From NCBI GenBank assembly GCA_904419095.1, contig CAJFQT010000043.1:1-11006 (forward strand): a DNA stretch of 11,006 nt, written 5' to 3'. Source of the stretch: an uncultured Clostridia bacterium. Lineage in GTDB: Bacteria; Bacillota; Clostridia; TANB77; CAG-508. This document shows positions 1 to 6,078 of this stretch, piece after piece. The position numbers and the translations under genes were made by a program. The notes under the pieces are model-generated. The model did no database searches. It was not told the origin of the DNA and was given only the letters and a program-made list of their open reading frames with translations. The number at the start of each line of letters is the position of its first letter. The first letter of the stretch is position 1.

Positions 1-20
1 ACAAAAATATACTTGGTCAT
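1..20 (-). CDS. pyrG: CTP synthase, first seven codons only (partial)
   Basis: Only the start is in the window. It reads M-T-K-Y-I-F-V, the typical N-terminus of bacterial CTP synthase, which makes CTP from UTP, ATP and glutamine in the cytoplasm. A strong ribosome site, AGGGAGGA (27-34), lies 6 bases before the ATG. The start follows an argS 3' end by 63 bases, and argS and pyrG are close neighbours in a number of Firmicutes, which supports the call despite the short stretch. The base composition matches the argS fragment and not the rest of the window, so this gene probably belongs to the same foreign segment. Confidence 0.7.
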
Positions 21-26
21 TTCGTA

Positions 27-34
27 TCCTCCCT
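27..34 (-). promoter_or_regulatory. Ribosome binding site of pyrG
   Basis: On the minus strand this reads AGGGAGGA, 6 bases before the ATG at 20-18. It is a near-perfect Shine-Dalgarno sequence, and it is the main evidence that the seven codons at the window edge are a real gene start. Confidence 0.7.
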
Positions 35-74
35 CAATCATTGCTCTGTTCTTATTGCTATGGCCAATTTGCGT

Positions 75-100
75 CTCCCAATCTTACATTTCATTGGGAG
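75..100 (-). repeat. Inverted repeat over the argS stop codon
   Basis: An 8-base arm CTCCCAAT (75-82 on the plus strand) is matched perfectly by ATTGGGAG (93-100), with a 10-base loop that contains the argS TAA stop (84-86). No T-run follows on the minus strand, so it is not a standard Rho-independent terminator. It could be a small RNA hairpin between argS and pyrG. The pairing is seen; any function is unknown. Confidence 0.45.
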
Positions 101-338
101 CATGAACGCCCAAGATCGTTAAAACATTTTTAATGGCAATGGCCGTCGCCTTGGATAATCCCAAACGGGCATTGCGCAGTTTTTCATCATCCGTATTGAC
201 TCTGCAGTGATTATAAAAGCTGTGAAACGTGGAGGCCAGATCATGAAGATACGTACAAAGACGGTGGGGTTCCAGGGTCTGGGCAGCCGATGCAATTTCC
301 TCGGGTAAGTCCGCCAGTTTTTTTAACAGAGCCAGTTC
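84..338 (-). CDS. argS: Arginyl-tRNA synthetase C-terminal fragment (5' end missing)
   Basis: The last ~84 residues of this reading frame are the C-terminal part of the DALR anticodon-binding domain of class I arginyl-tRNA synthetase, which charges tRNA-Arg. Visible signatures are LPEEI followed by EPHRLCTYLHDLA, FHSFYNHCRV, LRNARLGL and the closing LGVHAPNEM, a typical ArgRS ending. Everything before this (catalytic domain with HIGH and KMSK, about 470 residues) is absent. In its place the frame runs without a break into a glycosyltransferase. G+C is about half, with many CTG, GCC and CCC codons, against about a quarter in the rest of the window. Family identity is near certain; that the piece belongs to this genome is doubtful. 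Confidence 0.9.
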   Translation of the reverse strand, partial: ELALLKKLADLPEEIASAAQTLEPHRLCTYLHDLASTFHSFYNHCRVNTDDEKLRNARLGLSKATAIAIKNVLTILGVHAPNEM

Positions 339-1379
339 TTGATTTTCTATTAATAACCATATTTTATTTGCTAAATCTTTAACATCTTTAACATTTGCTA
401 AATATCCATTATATCCATCTTCCACCATTTCACAAATGCCTCCATGCCTATACCCAACTATAGGCTTAGCTGAAGCCATTGCTTCTAATACTACTGTAGG
501 CAATGGGTCAGGATTAATGCTTGGTAGGATAAATATATCTATTAACTTGTGAATATTAGCGGAATCCTGTCGATAGTCACTAAATATTATTTTATCAGAG
601 TATTTACTTTCATTTATATCTTTTTTCAATTCTTGCATTCTCCACTCTTGCCCCTCAAAAACTCCACCTACTATTAAAGCTTTTAAATTTGAGACTTTTG
701 GAAAAATCAATTCCATGGCCTTCAAAAAATCATTTTGCCCTTTCCATGCATTAACTCTCCCTATCATTCCTACTACAATATCTTCATCTTTTATATCAAA
801 TTCTTTTTTCAAATATTCACAATTAATATTTTTATTAAATTTAGAATTGTCAACTCCATTATAAATAACTTTGACATCTCTTCTATTTGTTATTTTCATA
901 AAGTGTTCTTTTACCGCTTCAGAAACACATACTATTTCGTCTGAATACCTAGCAATAATATTATAAATAAATTTAGATATAAATTTGGGCTTTACAAGAA
1001 TTTCATGTATATGCCAAATTGTTCTAATTCCAGTTTTTTTCTTAATATATGCTCCCTCTAAAACAGCTGATGTATTAATATGTAAAATATCTATATTTTC
1101 TTTTTTTATATATTTTATAATTTTTTTAGAATATTTTATATACTCAAAACAATATTTAATAATCCCTTTTAAATTAAAATACTTACGTCTCAAAATTGGA
1201 TAATTTTGTACAATAACATTAACTTCTAAATCTCTAAGTTTTTTTACTAATTGTCCATCATTAGGCAATATCACTACTGGTTCATATTTCTCTTTATCTA
1301 TACGTTTAATTAATTCTAACATTACTATATCTGCGCCATATAATTCTGCACCTGCATGTAAATATAATATTTTCTTCAT
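84..1379 (-). CDS. GT4 glycosyltransferase, C-terminus replaced by ArgRS tail (chimeric reading frame)
   Basis: Residues 1 to about 345 form a GT-B, family GT4 sugar transferase, a cytoplasmic enzyme that adds a nucleotide-activated sugar to a growing lipid-linked polysaccharide. Support: an N-terminal LHAGAELYGAD glycine-rich loop, WHIHE (122-126), VIYNGVD (171-177), GMIGRVNAWKG (204-214) starting the donor-binding half, and DPLPTVVLEAM (291-301), the usual E-x7-E region with Asp in place of the first Glu. Residues from about 348 to 431 are ArgRS. A normal GT4 protein of this type is 370-380 residues, so only about 25-35 residues of its own C-terminus are lost. The ATG at 1379 follows an AGGTGA ribosome site that overlaps the upstream gene's stop; the gap is 4 bases. 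It is the last gene visible in the polysaccharide operon. Its sugar and linkage cannot be read from the sequence. Confidence 0.85.
   Translation of the reverse strand: MKKILYLHAGAELYGADIVMLELIKRIDKEKYEPVVILPNDGQLVKKLRDLEVNVIVQNYPILRRKYFNLKGIIKYCFEYIKYSKKIIKYIKKENIDILHINTSAVLEGAYIKKKTGIRTIWHIHEILVKPKFISKFIYNIIARYSDEIVCVSEAVKEHFMKITNRRDVKVIYNGVDNSKFNKNINCEYLKKEFDIKDEDIVVGMIGRVNAWKGQNDFLKAMELIFPKVSNLKALIVGGVFEGQEWRMQELKKDINESKYSDKIIFSDYRQDSANIHKLIDIFILPSINPDPLPTVVLEAMASAKPIVGYRHGGICEMVEDGYNGYLANVKDVKDLANKIWLLIENQELALLKKLADLPEEIASAAQTLEPHRLCTYLHDLASTFHSFYNHCRVNTDDEKLRNARLGLSKATAIAIKNVLTILGVHAPNEM
335..347. other. Junction between low-GC and mid-GC sequence
   Basis: The codons for E-N-Q-E-L (residues 345-349) form the join. 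Above 347 the sequence is AT-rich GT4 code; below 335 it is ArgRS code with CTG leucine codons. E-N-x-E-L is common both in the C-terminal helix of GT4 enzymes and just before the ArgRS LPEE motif, so a short shared stretch such as GAAAATCAAGAA could have caused the misjoin and kept the frame. I infer an assembly or library chimera; a real recombination cannot be excluded from sequence alone. Confidence 0.75.
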
Positions 1380-1383
1380 ATTA

Positions 1384-2034
1384 TCACCTATCTAATATTA
1401 CTTTATTTCTTTTATCAATAACTTTCGAATTTTTAGGAACTGATTTAGTAACAATAGTACCAGCACCAACAACTGTTCCTTCACCTATTGTCACACCATC
1501 TAAAATCACAACATTACTTCCTATCCAACAATTATCCTCTATGATTATTCCTTTTCTTTCCGTTCCCTGACATTTTATATTTATCTTTTTATCACTAAAT
1601 TTATGATTTTCAGCAAACATACTAACTTTAGGTCCAATCATAACATTATTGCCTATCTTAATATAACCTGCACAACCAATATATGAAAAAGGTCCAATAG
1701 AAGAGTTACAACCTATTTCCATTCCCTCTCCCAACTCAACACCATAATAACTAGAAGGTCTAATCATAGTATTAGCCCCCACTGTAACATTATCTCCAAA
1801 TTTTATATTATTTATAGCTAATCCCTGTATCTCACTGTTTCTCTCAAATTTAGTATTTTTTCCTACTATGATATTGTATTTATGGGAAATTTTTACATTA
1901 CTTCCTATAAATAACATTCCTTTTGCTTTTTTTAGAAAAATTTTTTGGATTTCTCCTCTAAATAATTTCATTAAAGTTGATAAATATATATATATTCTAT
2001 CTACATATTTTACTTTTTCATTAAATTTCTTCAT
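1384..2034 (-). CDS. Hexapeptide-repeat acyltransferase (WbbJ/maltose O-acetyltransferase type)
   Basis: This 216-residue protein is a left-handed beta-helix acyltransferase, probably an O-acetyltransferase that modifies a sugar of the surface polysaccharide using acetyl-CoA. Isoleucine/valine-glycine hexapeptide turns run through most of it: IGSNVKI (43-49), VGKNTKF, FGDNVTVGANTMI (79-91), LGEGMEIGCNSSIGPFSYIG (101-120), IGNNVMIGPKV (127-137). An active-site-like N143-H144 sits in AENHKF on the loop after that, followed by the C-terminal IIIEDNCWIGSNVVILDGV coil set and the VVGAGTIVTKSVP ending typical of the family. The first ~40 residues are basic and lack the repeats. The ATG overlaps the upstream TGA as ATGA, so translation is probably coupled. 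Acetyl is the commonest donor group in this family, but other acyl groups are possible. Confidence 0.88.
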   Translation of the reverse strand: MKKFNEKVKYVDRIYIYLSTLMKLFRGEIQKIFLKKAKGMLFIGSNVKISHKYNIIVGKNTKFERNSEIQGLAINNIKFGDNVTVGANTMIRPSSYYGVELGEGMEIGCNSSIGPFSYIGCAGYIKIGNNVMIGPKVSMFAENHKFSDKKINIKCQGTERKGIIIEDNCWIGSNVVILDGVTIGEGTVVGAGTIVTKSVPKNSKVIDKRNKVILDR

Positions 2035-3194
2035 TTACAATCTCCGCTAAATAATATTTCATATTTTGATATAATATTTGTCCAAGAATATTCATCTAAT
2101 ATTCTTTGTTTTGCATTTTTTGATAATATATCTATCTCTTTTTCACTCAACTTATCTGCTAACTCTATTTTTTTCTTCAAATTATTTTTATCCCAATATA
2201 CTGCTCCATTTTCTCCAACTTCTTTATTAAATCCAACATTTAATAATAAATTTAATTTAGTTGTAGCTAAAGCCTCTAACAAAGATGGATTTGTGCCACC
2301 AACTTCATGTCCATGGATATATCCATATGCTTGTTCACGAATTTTCTTTAATAATTCCTGATCATATACAGTTCCCACAAACTTAATTCTTTTATCTCCA
2401 TCAAAATGTGTTTTCTCTTTTAAATCTTGGTAAAATTTATTTTTTTCTATATTAGTTATTAACACTAAATCTTTCTTAGTATTTGAATTCATAAATTCTG
2501 TTATCATCGTTTCATAATTATTTTCAGGTACAAACCTCCCCACTACCAAATAATAATTAAAAGGTTTTATTTCTTTATCTTGATACCATTGTTTTAATTT
2601 TTCATCATCATCTTTAAGTTTACTATTCTCTATATCAGCACCATAAGCTATAAAAACAGTCTTAGGACTATATTTTTTATAATCATCTTTGATATACTTT
2701 TCAATATTTTTTGAATCACATATTAGTAAATCCGCATGTTTAACCATTAACTTTTCAGACAATTTCCAATATTTTTTTATTAAAGTGTTCCATTTTGCCC
2801 TTTTCCATTCATGCCCATCCGGATTAACATAAAGTTTGCAATTTAATTTTTTTAACCTCTTCTTATAATAGCCCATAAATGGTCCTATTCTACAAGCTAA
2901 AATATAAATGATAGCATTATTTATATTATTCATTTCTATATATCTAATACTTGTTTCCAAAGCCCTAATGTCATAATATACCGCTCTAGCAGGTCCAATA
3001 TCTGGAACATTTATATTAAAACACCTAGCATCATTATGTATAAATTCTTCATAATTATCTGACATACAAGCAACATGATATTTTATATCCTTATTTTTCT
3101 TTTTAGCAGTTAAATTTTCCACAAAAGTCTCAAATCCACCATATTTAGCTGGAATTCCTTTTGAACCTATTATAAATACATCTATATTTTCCAC
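2031..3194 (-). CDS. DUF1972 / Cps2T-type rhamnosyltransferase (GT4-like)
   Basis: This 387-residue glycosyltransferase belongs to the DUF1972 group, whose known members (Cps2T/WchF of pneumococcus) add rhamnose, usually as the second sugar of the repeat unit. Signatures: the N-terminal IGSKGIPAKYGGFETFVENL (9-28), VNPDGHEWKRAKW in the middle, VVGRFVPENNY opening the C-terminal half, and HGHEVGGTNPSLLEALA (294-310), which carries the donor-site glutamates. It has no membrane helix and should act at the inner face of the membrane. The start is GTG (3192-3194), one base after the previous gene's TAA, with AAGGAG nine bases upstream. Its position straight after the initiating sugar-phosphate transferase fits transfer of the second sugar. 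The family is secure; rhamnose as the donor is inferred, and no dTDP-rhamnose synthesis genes are in the window. Confidence 0.9.
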   Translation of the reverse strand: MENIDVFIIGSKGIPAKYGGFETFVENLTAKKKNKDIKYHVACMSDNYEEFIHNDARCFNINVPDIGPARAVYYDIRALETSIRYIEMNNINNAIIYILACRIGPFMGYYKKRLKKLNCKLYVNPDGHEWKRAKWNTLIKKYWKLSEKLMVKHADLLICDSKNIEKYIKDDYKKYSPKTVFIAYGADIENSKLKDDDEKLKQWYQDKEIKPFNYYLVVGRFVPENNYETMITEFMNSNTKKDLVLITNIEKNKFYQDLKEKTHFDGDKRIKFVGTVYDQELLKKIREQAYGYIHGHEVGGTNPSLLEALATTKLNLLLNVGFNKEVGENGAVYWDKNNLKKKIELADKLSEKEIDILSKNAKQRILDEYSWTNIISKYEILFSGDCK

Positions 3195-3195
3195 T

Positions 3196-3918
3196 TTAGA
3201 TTGCTCCTTCTTTTTTTATCACATTTACAAAAGTATCTTTCAAAATCTTAATATCCATCTTCAAATTATGCTTATAATAATATTGCATATCCATTTCTAA
3301 TCTATCAGTAAAAGTAACATCACTTCTACCATTTACTTGCCAAAATCCAGTTAATCCTGGTTTACAAGACATTATGTAATTGAAGAATCCATTTATTTCT
3401 TCTCTTTCTCTTGGCAAATACGGTCTTGGTCCAACCAAACTCATTTCACCTTTTAAAATATTTATAAATTGTGGAAATTCATCTAATGATGTTTTACGCA
3501 AAAACGCTCCCATTTTCGTAATTCTTGGATCATGTTTTAACTTTTTATACTTAGCATATTCCTCTCTTGCTTCCTCGTTTTCTGCTAAATATTCTCTCAA
3601 TTGTTCATCTGCTCCAACGACCATTGAGCGATATTTATACATCTTAAAATGTTTCCCATTTTTTCCAATTCTTTCTTGCGTATAAAAAATAGGACCTTTA
3701 TCCTTTAAAATTAGATTAGCAATTCCTATAACGATAGTTAAAGGTATTAGAAAAATTATTCCTACAATACTACCAATAATATCAATAGCTCTTTTTACAA
3801 ATTTTTCTAACTTTAAAATAATCCTATTTCTTTGTAAATTTCTTTCTAGTGGTATTAAATTAGTTGTTTCTATGACACTTCCTGATGAATAATTAATTAT
3901 TTCATCTTTTACTTCCAC
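3196..3918 (-). CDS. Initiating phosphoglycosyl transferase (bacterial sugar transferase, monotopic)
   Basis: This enzyme starts polysaccharide synthesis by moving a sugar-1-phosphate from a UDP-sugar onto undecaprenyl phosphate at the cytoplasmic membrane face. Residues 1-35 are a soluble extension, 43-71 form the re-entrant membrane helix with its central proline (P59), and the catalytic domain follows. Key motifs are KYRSM (95-99), DPRITKMGAFLRK, the catalytic Asp-Glu pair in LDEFPQ (D146, E147), MSLVGPRP (159-166) and KPGLTGFWQVNGRS near the end. At 240 residues it is the short form of PF02397, without the extra N-terminal helices of WbaP or CpsE. It starts with GTG (3916-3918) behind GGGGGAG, 7 bases away. 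It is the first gene of the operon, served by the promoter at 3982-4010. The sugar (galactose, glucose, or an amino sugar) cannot be told. Confidence 0.93.
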   Translation of the reverse strand: MEVKDEIINYSSGSVIETTNLIPLERNLQRNRIILKLEKFVKRAIDIIGSIVGIIFLIPLTIVIGIANLILKDKGPIFYTQERIGKNGKHFKMYKYRSMVVGADEQLREYLAENEEAREEYAKYKKLKHDPRITKMGAFLRKTSLDEFPQFINILKGEMSLVGPRPYLPREREEINGFFNYIMSCKPGLTGFWQVNGRSDVTFTDRLEMDMQYYYKHNLKMDIKILKDTFVNVIKKEGAI

Positions 3919-3921
3919 TTT

Positions 3922-3933
3922 ATATCTCCCCCA
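3922..3933 (-). promoter_or_regulatory. Strong ribosome binding site of the sugar transferase (GTG start)
   Basis: The minus strand reads GGGGGAGATATAAAGTG. The purine run with the GTG 7 bases on decides the start at 3918. No in-frame ATG is similarly placed, and the downstream region is needed for the family's N-terminal extension. Confidence 0.7.
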
Positions 3934-3981
3934 AATATAAAATTAAACATCCAGTTTACATATTCCGTCACATTCATCCAC

Positions 3982-4010
3982 ATTATACCATATTTCGACA
4001 TATTTTACAA
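3982..4010 (-). promoter_or_regulatory. Promoter of the polysaccharide operon (sigma-A type, extended -10)
   Basis: On the minus strand TTGTAA (4010-4005) and TATAAT (3987-3982) are 17 bases apart, with TGG directly before the -10, giving an extended TGnTATAAT. Transcription should start near 3975, leaving a leader of about 57 bases before the GTG at 3918. The leader and promoter carry two similar 12-base words, TGTCGAAATATG and TGACGGAATATG, 30 bases apart. The -35 box begins right beside the palindrome at 4012-4046. Confidence 0.75.
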
Positions 4011-4011
4011 G

Positions 4012-4046
4012 TACTTAGATATGACTTTTAAAGTCATATCTAAGTA
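4012..4046 (-). terminator. Long perfect palindrome, probable terminator after the LCP gene
   Basis: TACTTAGATATGACTTT (4012-4028) pairs with its complement at 4030-4046 over 15-17 bases with almost no loop. It lies 10 bases after the LCP stop codon, as a terminator would. On the minus strand the hairpin is followed by CTTGTAAAAT, not a T-run; on the plus strand it is followed by five Ts. There is no plus-strand gene to end, so an LCP terminator with a poor tail, or a protein-binding palindrome beside the operon promoter, are both open. It is AT-rich for a terminator stem. Confidence 0.5.
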
Positions 4047-4056
4047 TTTTTACAAA

Positions 4057-5100
4057 CTAGTCACCATAACCTGTTTTTGTAACAATTTGATTACTAATAT
4101 TTTTTACTGTTTCAGAAGGTGTATAATCTTGTTCTCCAAATAATTCTTGATGTAATCTTGTAACATTACTTTCCAAAGTTACAGGAATTCCATACCAAGC
4201 ATTCATAGTAATTCCTTTAGTTTCATAAGGCCAACCTATACTATCTGAAACTTTATATTTTGTTAAATCTGGTATCATTGCTATCATATCATTTGTAGAA
4301 ATATTTGTATAAATTTTAGGTAAAATATTATCAACAAAAGAATTTATTTCTGTTAAACTTTTTGTCTTTAATTTATCAAATGTTGCTTCTACAACTGTTC
4401 TCATTCTTTCAGCTCTTTTATAGTCTCCACCTTCTGTATAACGAATTCTTGCATATGCTACTGCTTGCACTCCATCTAATGTCAAAGTACCAGGTGCAGA
4501 TAATTGATTTGTTGAAATTCCTGTTACTTTTGATGTTTCCTTAATATATTGATTTATATAATTAACCTCTTGTGAATCAACAGTTATTGTCACTCCACCT
4601 AATTCATTTATAGCCTCAGCTACTGCATCAAAATTAACTGTGACAAATTCTTTTATATTTAAATCCAAATTTGTATTCAAAGTACTAATTGCAAGAGGAG
4701 CTTCTCCATAAGAATATGCATGAGTTATCTTATCTAGTCCATGCCCTTCGATTTGCACATATGTATCTCTATATACAGAAGCTAATTTTACTTCTTTTGT
4801 ACTATTATTTATACTTGCAATAATAATTCCATCACTTCTATTTCCTCTTCCATAGTCCTCATTTGATCTACTATCTATGGCAAATAAAGCTATATTTCTA
4901 TAACCTGACAAGTTTTGTTCAGCTTCTTTTGATATATCTAATTGGCTAACATCAATATCTACCTTTTGTATTTTATTTAATTTTGATGTAACAAAAAAGT
5001 ATGTAAATCCTATAATTCCCACTAGAATAATTATTAAAACTAAAACAATTATTCCGAAAACTTTCAATCCCCTATTTTTTTTCTTTTCTTTATTTCTCAT
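4057..5100 (-). CDS. LytR-CpsA-Psr (LCP) family cell-wall glycopolymer ligase
   Basis: LCP enzymes move undecaprenyl-linked glycopolymers (teichoic acids, capsules, secondary polysaccharides) onto peptidoglycan outside the cell. The 347-residue protein has a basic N-terminus (KEKKKNRGLK), one membrane helix at about 14-37 and an extracellular LCP domain. Family residues are visible: FAIDSRS (D76, R78), GNRSDGII (R88, D90), LASVYRDTYV (R111, D112), LDKITHAYSYG (122-132), FDAVAEAINELGGV, and AYARIRYTEGGDYKRAERM (R218, R220, D226, R229, R232), the arginines that hold the pyrophosphate. The ATG follows an AAAGG site with a rather long gap of about 11 bases. It has its own promoter and stands beside the polysaccharide operon, which suggests it anchors that polymer; this link is inferred from position. 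Confidence 0.93.
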   Translation of the reverse strand: MRNKEKKKNRGLKVFGIIVLVLIIILVGIIGFTYFFVTSKLNKIQKVDIDVSQLDISKEAEQNLSGYRNIALFAIDSRSNEDYGRGNRSDGIIIASINNSTKEVKLASVYRDTYVQIEGHGLDKITHAYSYGEAPLAISTLNTNLDLNIKEFVTVNFDAVAEAINELGGVTITVDSQEVNYINQYIKETSKVTGISTNQLSAPGTLTLDGVQAVAYARIRYTEGGDYKRAERMRTVVEATFDKLKTKSLTEINSFVDNILPKIYTNISTNDMIAMIPDLTKYKVSDSIGWPYETKGITMNAWYGIPVTLESNVTRLHQELFGEQDYTPSETVKNISNQIVTKTGYGD

Positions 5101-5127
5101 TTTACTTACGACCTTTCTTGTTTTTTA

Positions 5128-5159
5128 CATTAATTTACTAATGTTAAAGCTTACTTTAA
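5128..5159 (-). promoter_or_regulatory. Two small hairpins in the LCP leader
   Basis: Within the predicted leader, TTAAAG/CTTTAA (5144-5159, loop 4) and CATTA/TAATG (5128-5143, loop 6) are back to back. They are short and AT-only apart from one pair each, so they may be chance. They could affect RNA stability or access to the weak ribosome site. Confidence 0.25.
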
Positions 5160-5170
5160 TTTCTCAGGAC

Positions 5171-5200
5171 ATTATATCATATTAAAAGTTTTTTTGTCTA
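5171..5200 (-). promoter_or_regulatory. Promoter of the LCP gene (extended -10)
   Basis: On the minus strand TAGACA (5200-5195) and TATAAT (5176-5171) are 18 bases apart with TGA directly before the -10 (TGnTATAAT). The expected start is near 5164, giving a leader of about 64 bases. The layout is the same as the polysaccharide operon promoter, including the extended -10. Confidence 0.7.
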
Positions 5201-5271
5201 CTATTTTAAAAAATTGTTATAATTTTTTGATTTACTAAATCTCCTGTTAAAAAATAGTCATTATTTCTCAT

Positions 5272-5310
5272 CAAAAAAAGCCCAAACCATCAATATTTTA
5301 GCGTTTTCAT
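5272..5310 (-). terminator. Possible weak terminator between VanZ-like gene and LCP gene
   Basis: The minus strand holds AAAACGCTAAA, then TTTGGGCTTTTTTT about 8 bases later. These pair imperfectly (A-T ends, a GC core with bulges) and end in seven Ts. It is the only T-run with nearby G/C pairing in the 290-base gap at 5101-5390, and it is placed before the LCP promoter. The stem is poor, so the call is tentative. Confidence 0.35.
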
Positions 5311-5390
5311 AATTAAATAGATGAAACACAATAATTGACAAATTTGAACTATTTTTATTCACATATATCAGTTATATATTATCATTCTTC

Positions 5391-5900
5391 TTAACTAATA
5401 GATTTCTCTAACTTTCTCTCCTTATTTTTTCTATAAACAACAATCACAAGAAATGTCAAAAAAATACCAAAAGCAACTCCACAAGAATCTATACATACAT
5501 CAAAAACTCTTGCACTTCTCCCAGAAGAAAACATTTGATGAATTTCATCAGAAATCGCATAAAGGAATCCAATTAAAAAAGCAATCCCTATTTTGCTTTT
5601 ATTTCTTATTGAAAAAGTATTTATAAAACCTGTAGCTGTAATTCCCAAAATTGTATAAATACTAAAATGTGCTATTTTTCGCACCAATAGTTGCAATTGC
5701 TCAGTAATCTCAACTTTTTCTTCTTCGCTTTTATTTTTAGTTCCTGGAAAAATATCTATTACCTTTCTTATTACTCTTCCACTAACACCTTTAGATTCTT
5801 CTCCATTTTGATTTGAAAAACAAAATATTGTAACACAAGTTAATATCATCAAAATAAAAAATACTATTCTTAACACTTTTACTCTATCCATAAAATTCAC
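5391..5900 (-). CDS. VanZ-like membrane protein
   Basis: This small integral membrane protein belongs to the VanZ-like family (PF04892). VanZ itself gives low-level teicoplanin resistance, but most members have no known role. Helices are seen at about 9-28, 74-95, 104-118 and 134-156. Family motifs are FCFSNQ (26-31) after the first helix, RKIAHFSIYTILG (74-86), SDEIHQMFSSGRSARVFDVCIDSCG (117-141) with the conserved D118-E119-x-H-Q and arginine/aspartate residues, and a basic tail. The longest frame starts at GTG (5900). The ATG three codons later (5891) may be the true start, because AGAGTGA lies 5 bases before it and the predicted -10 at 5925-5930 would leave little leader for the GTG. It stands alone between a terminator and the LCP promoter. 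A link to cell-wall functions is suggested only by its neighbours. Confidence 0.88.
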   Translation of the reverse strand: MNFMDRVKVLRIVFFILMILTCVTIFCFSNQNGEESKGVSGRVIRKVIDIFPGTKNKSEEEKVEITEQLQLLVRKIAHFSIYTILGITATGFINTFSIRNKSKIGIAFLIGFLYAISDEIHQMFSSGRSARVFDVCIDSCGVAFGIFLTFLVIVVYRKNKERKLEKSIS

Positions 5901-5924
5901 TCTAAACTATATGTTTTCCTTTCA

Positions 5925-5930
5925 ATTATA
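5925..5930 (-). promoter_or_regulatory. Possible -10 box of the VanZ-like gene
   Basis: A perfect TATAAT on the minus strand lies about 25 bases before the GTG at 5900. The matching -35 (TGGATA or near it) is poor and there is no TG extension. It is supported mainly by the terminator upstream, which means this gene needs its own promoter. Confidence 0.4.
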
Positions 5931-6036
5931 CTTTTAAAATTAAACCTTATCCATTAATTCTATTATATTTTCATTTCAAATATTTATTTTATTCATCATT
6001 TTTTATTTTTTCTAAAATTAGAAATAAAAAATGTAC

Positions 6037-6078
6037 TAAAGCTTAAATATCAGAGTTTCCTCCAATATTTAAGCTTTA
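6037..6078 (-). terminator. Rho-independent terminator of the rsmE-gmk gene run
   Basis: TAAAGCTTAAATAT at 6065-6078 (read on minus) pairs perfectly with its complement at 6037-6050, 14 bp. The loop between them closes further as GAG-GAAA-CTC, a GNRA-type tetraloop. The minus strand then runs into ATTTTTTATTTC. The stem begins at the TAA stop codon of the 111-residue gene (6076-6078), so stop codon and terminator share bases. Confidence 0.8.

Noticed and set aside
84..1379. A functional glycosyltransferase-tRNA synthetase fusion protein
   Set aside because: The composition break lies exactly at the domain change, the ArgRS part is only a fragment of a domain with no catalytic core, and pyrG follows in the same foreign composition. 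A contig join explains all of this more simply.
4012..4056. Plus-strand terminator (hairpin followed by five Ts)
   Set aside because: There is no plus-strand gene anywhere upstream of it, so a plus-direction terminator would have nothing to end.
6058..6064. GGAGG as a ribosome site inside the terminator loop
   Set aside because: It lies in the loop of the terminator and no start codon follows within a usable distance.
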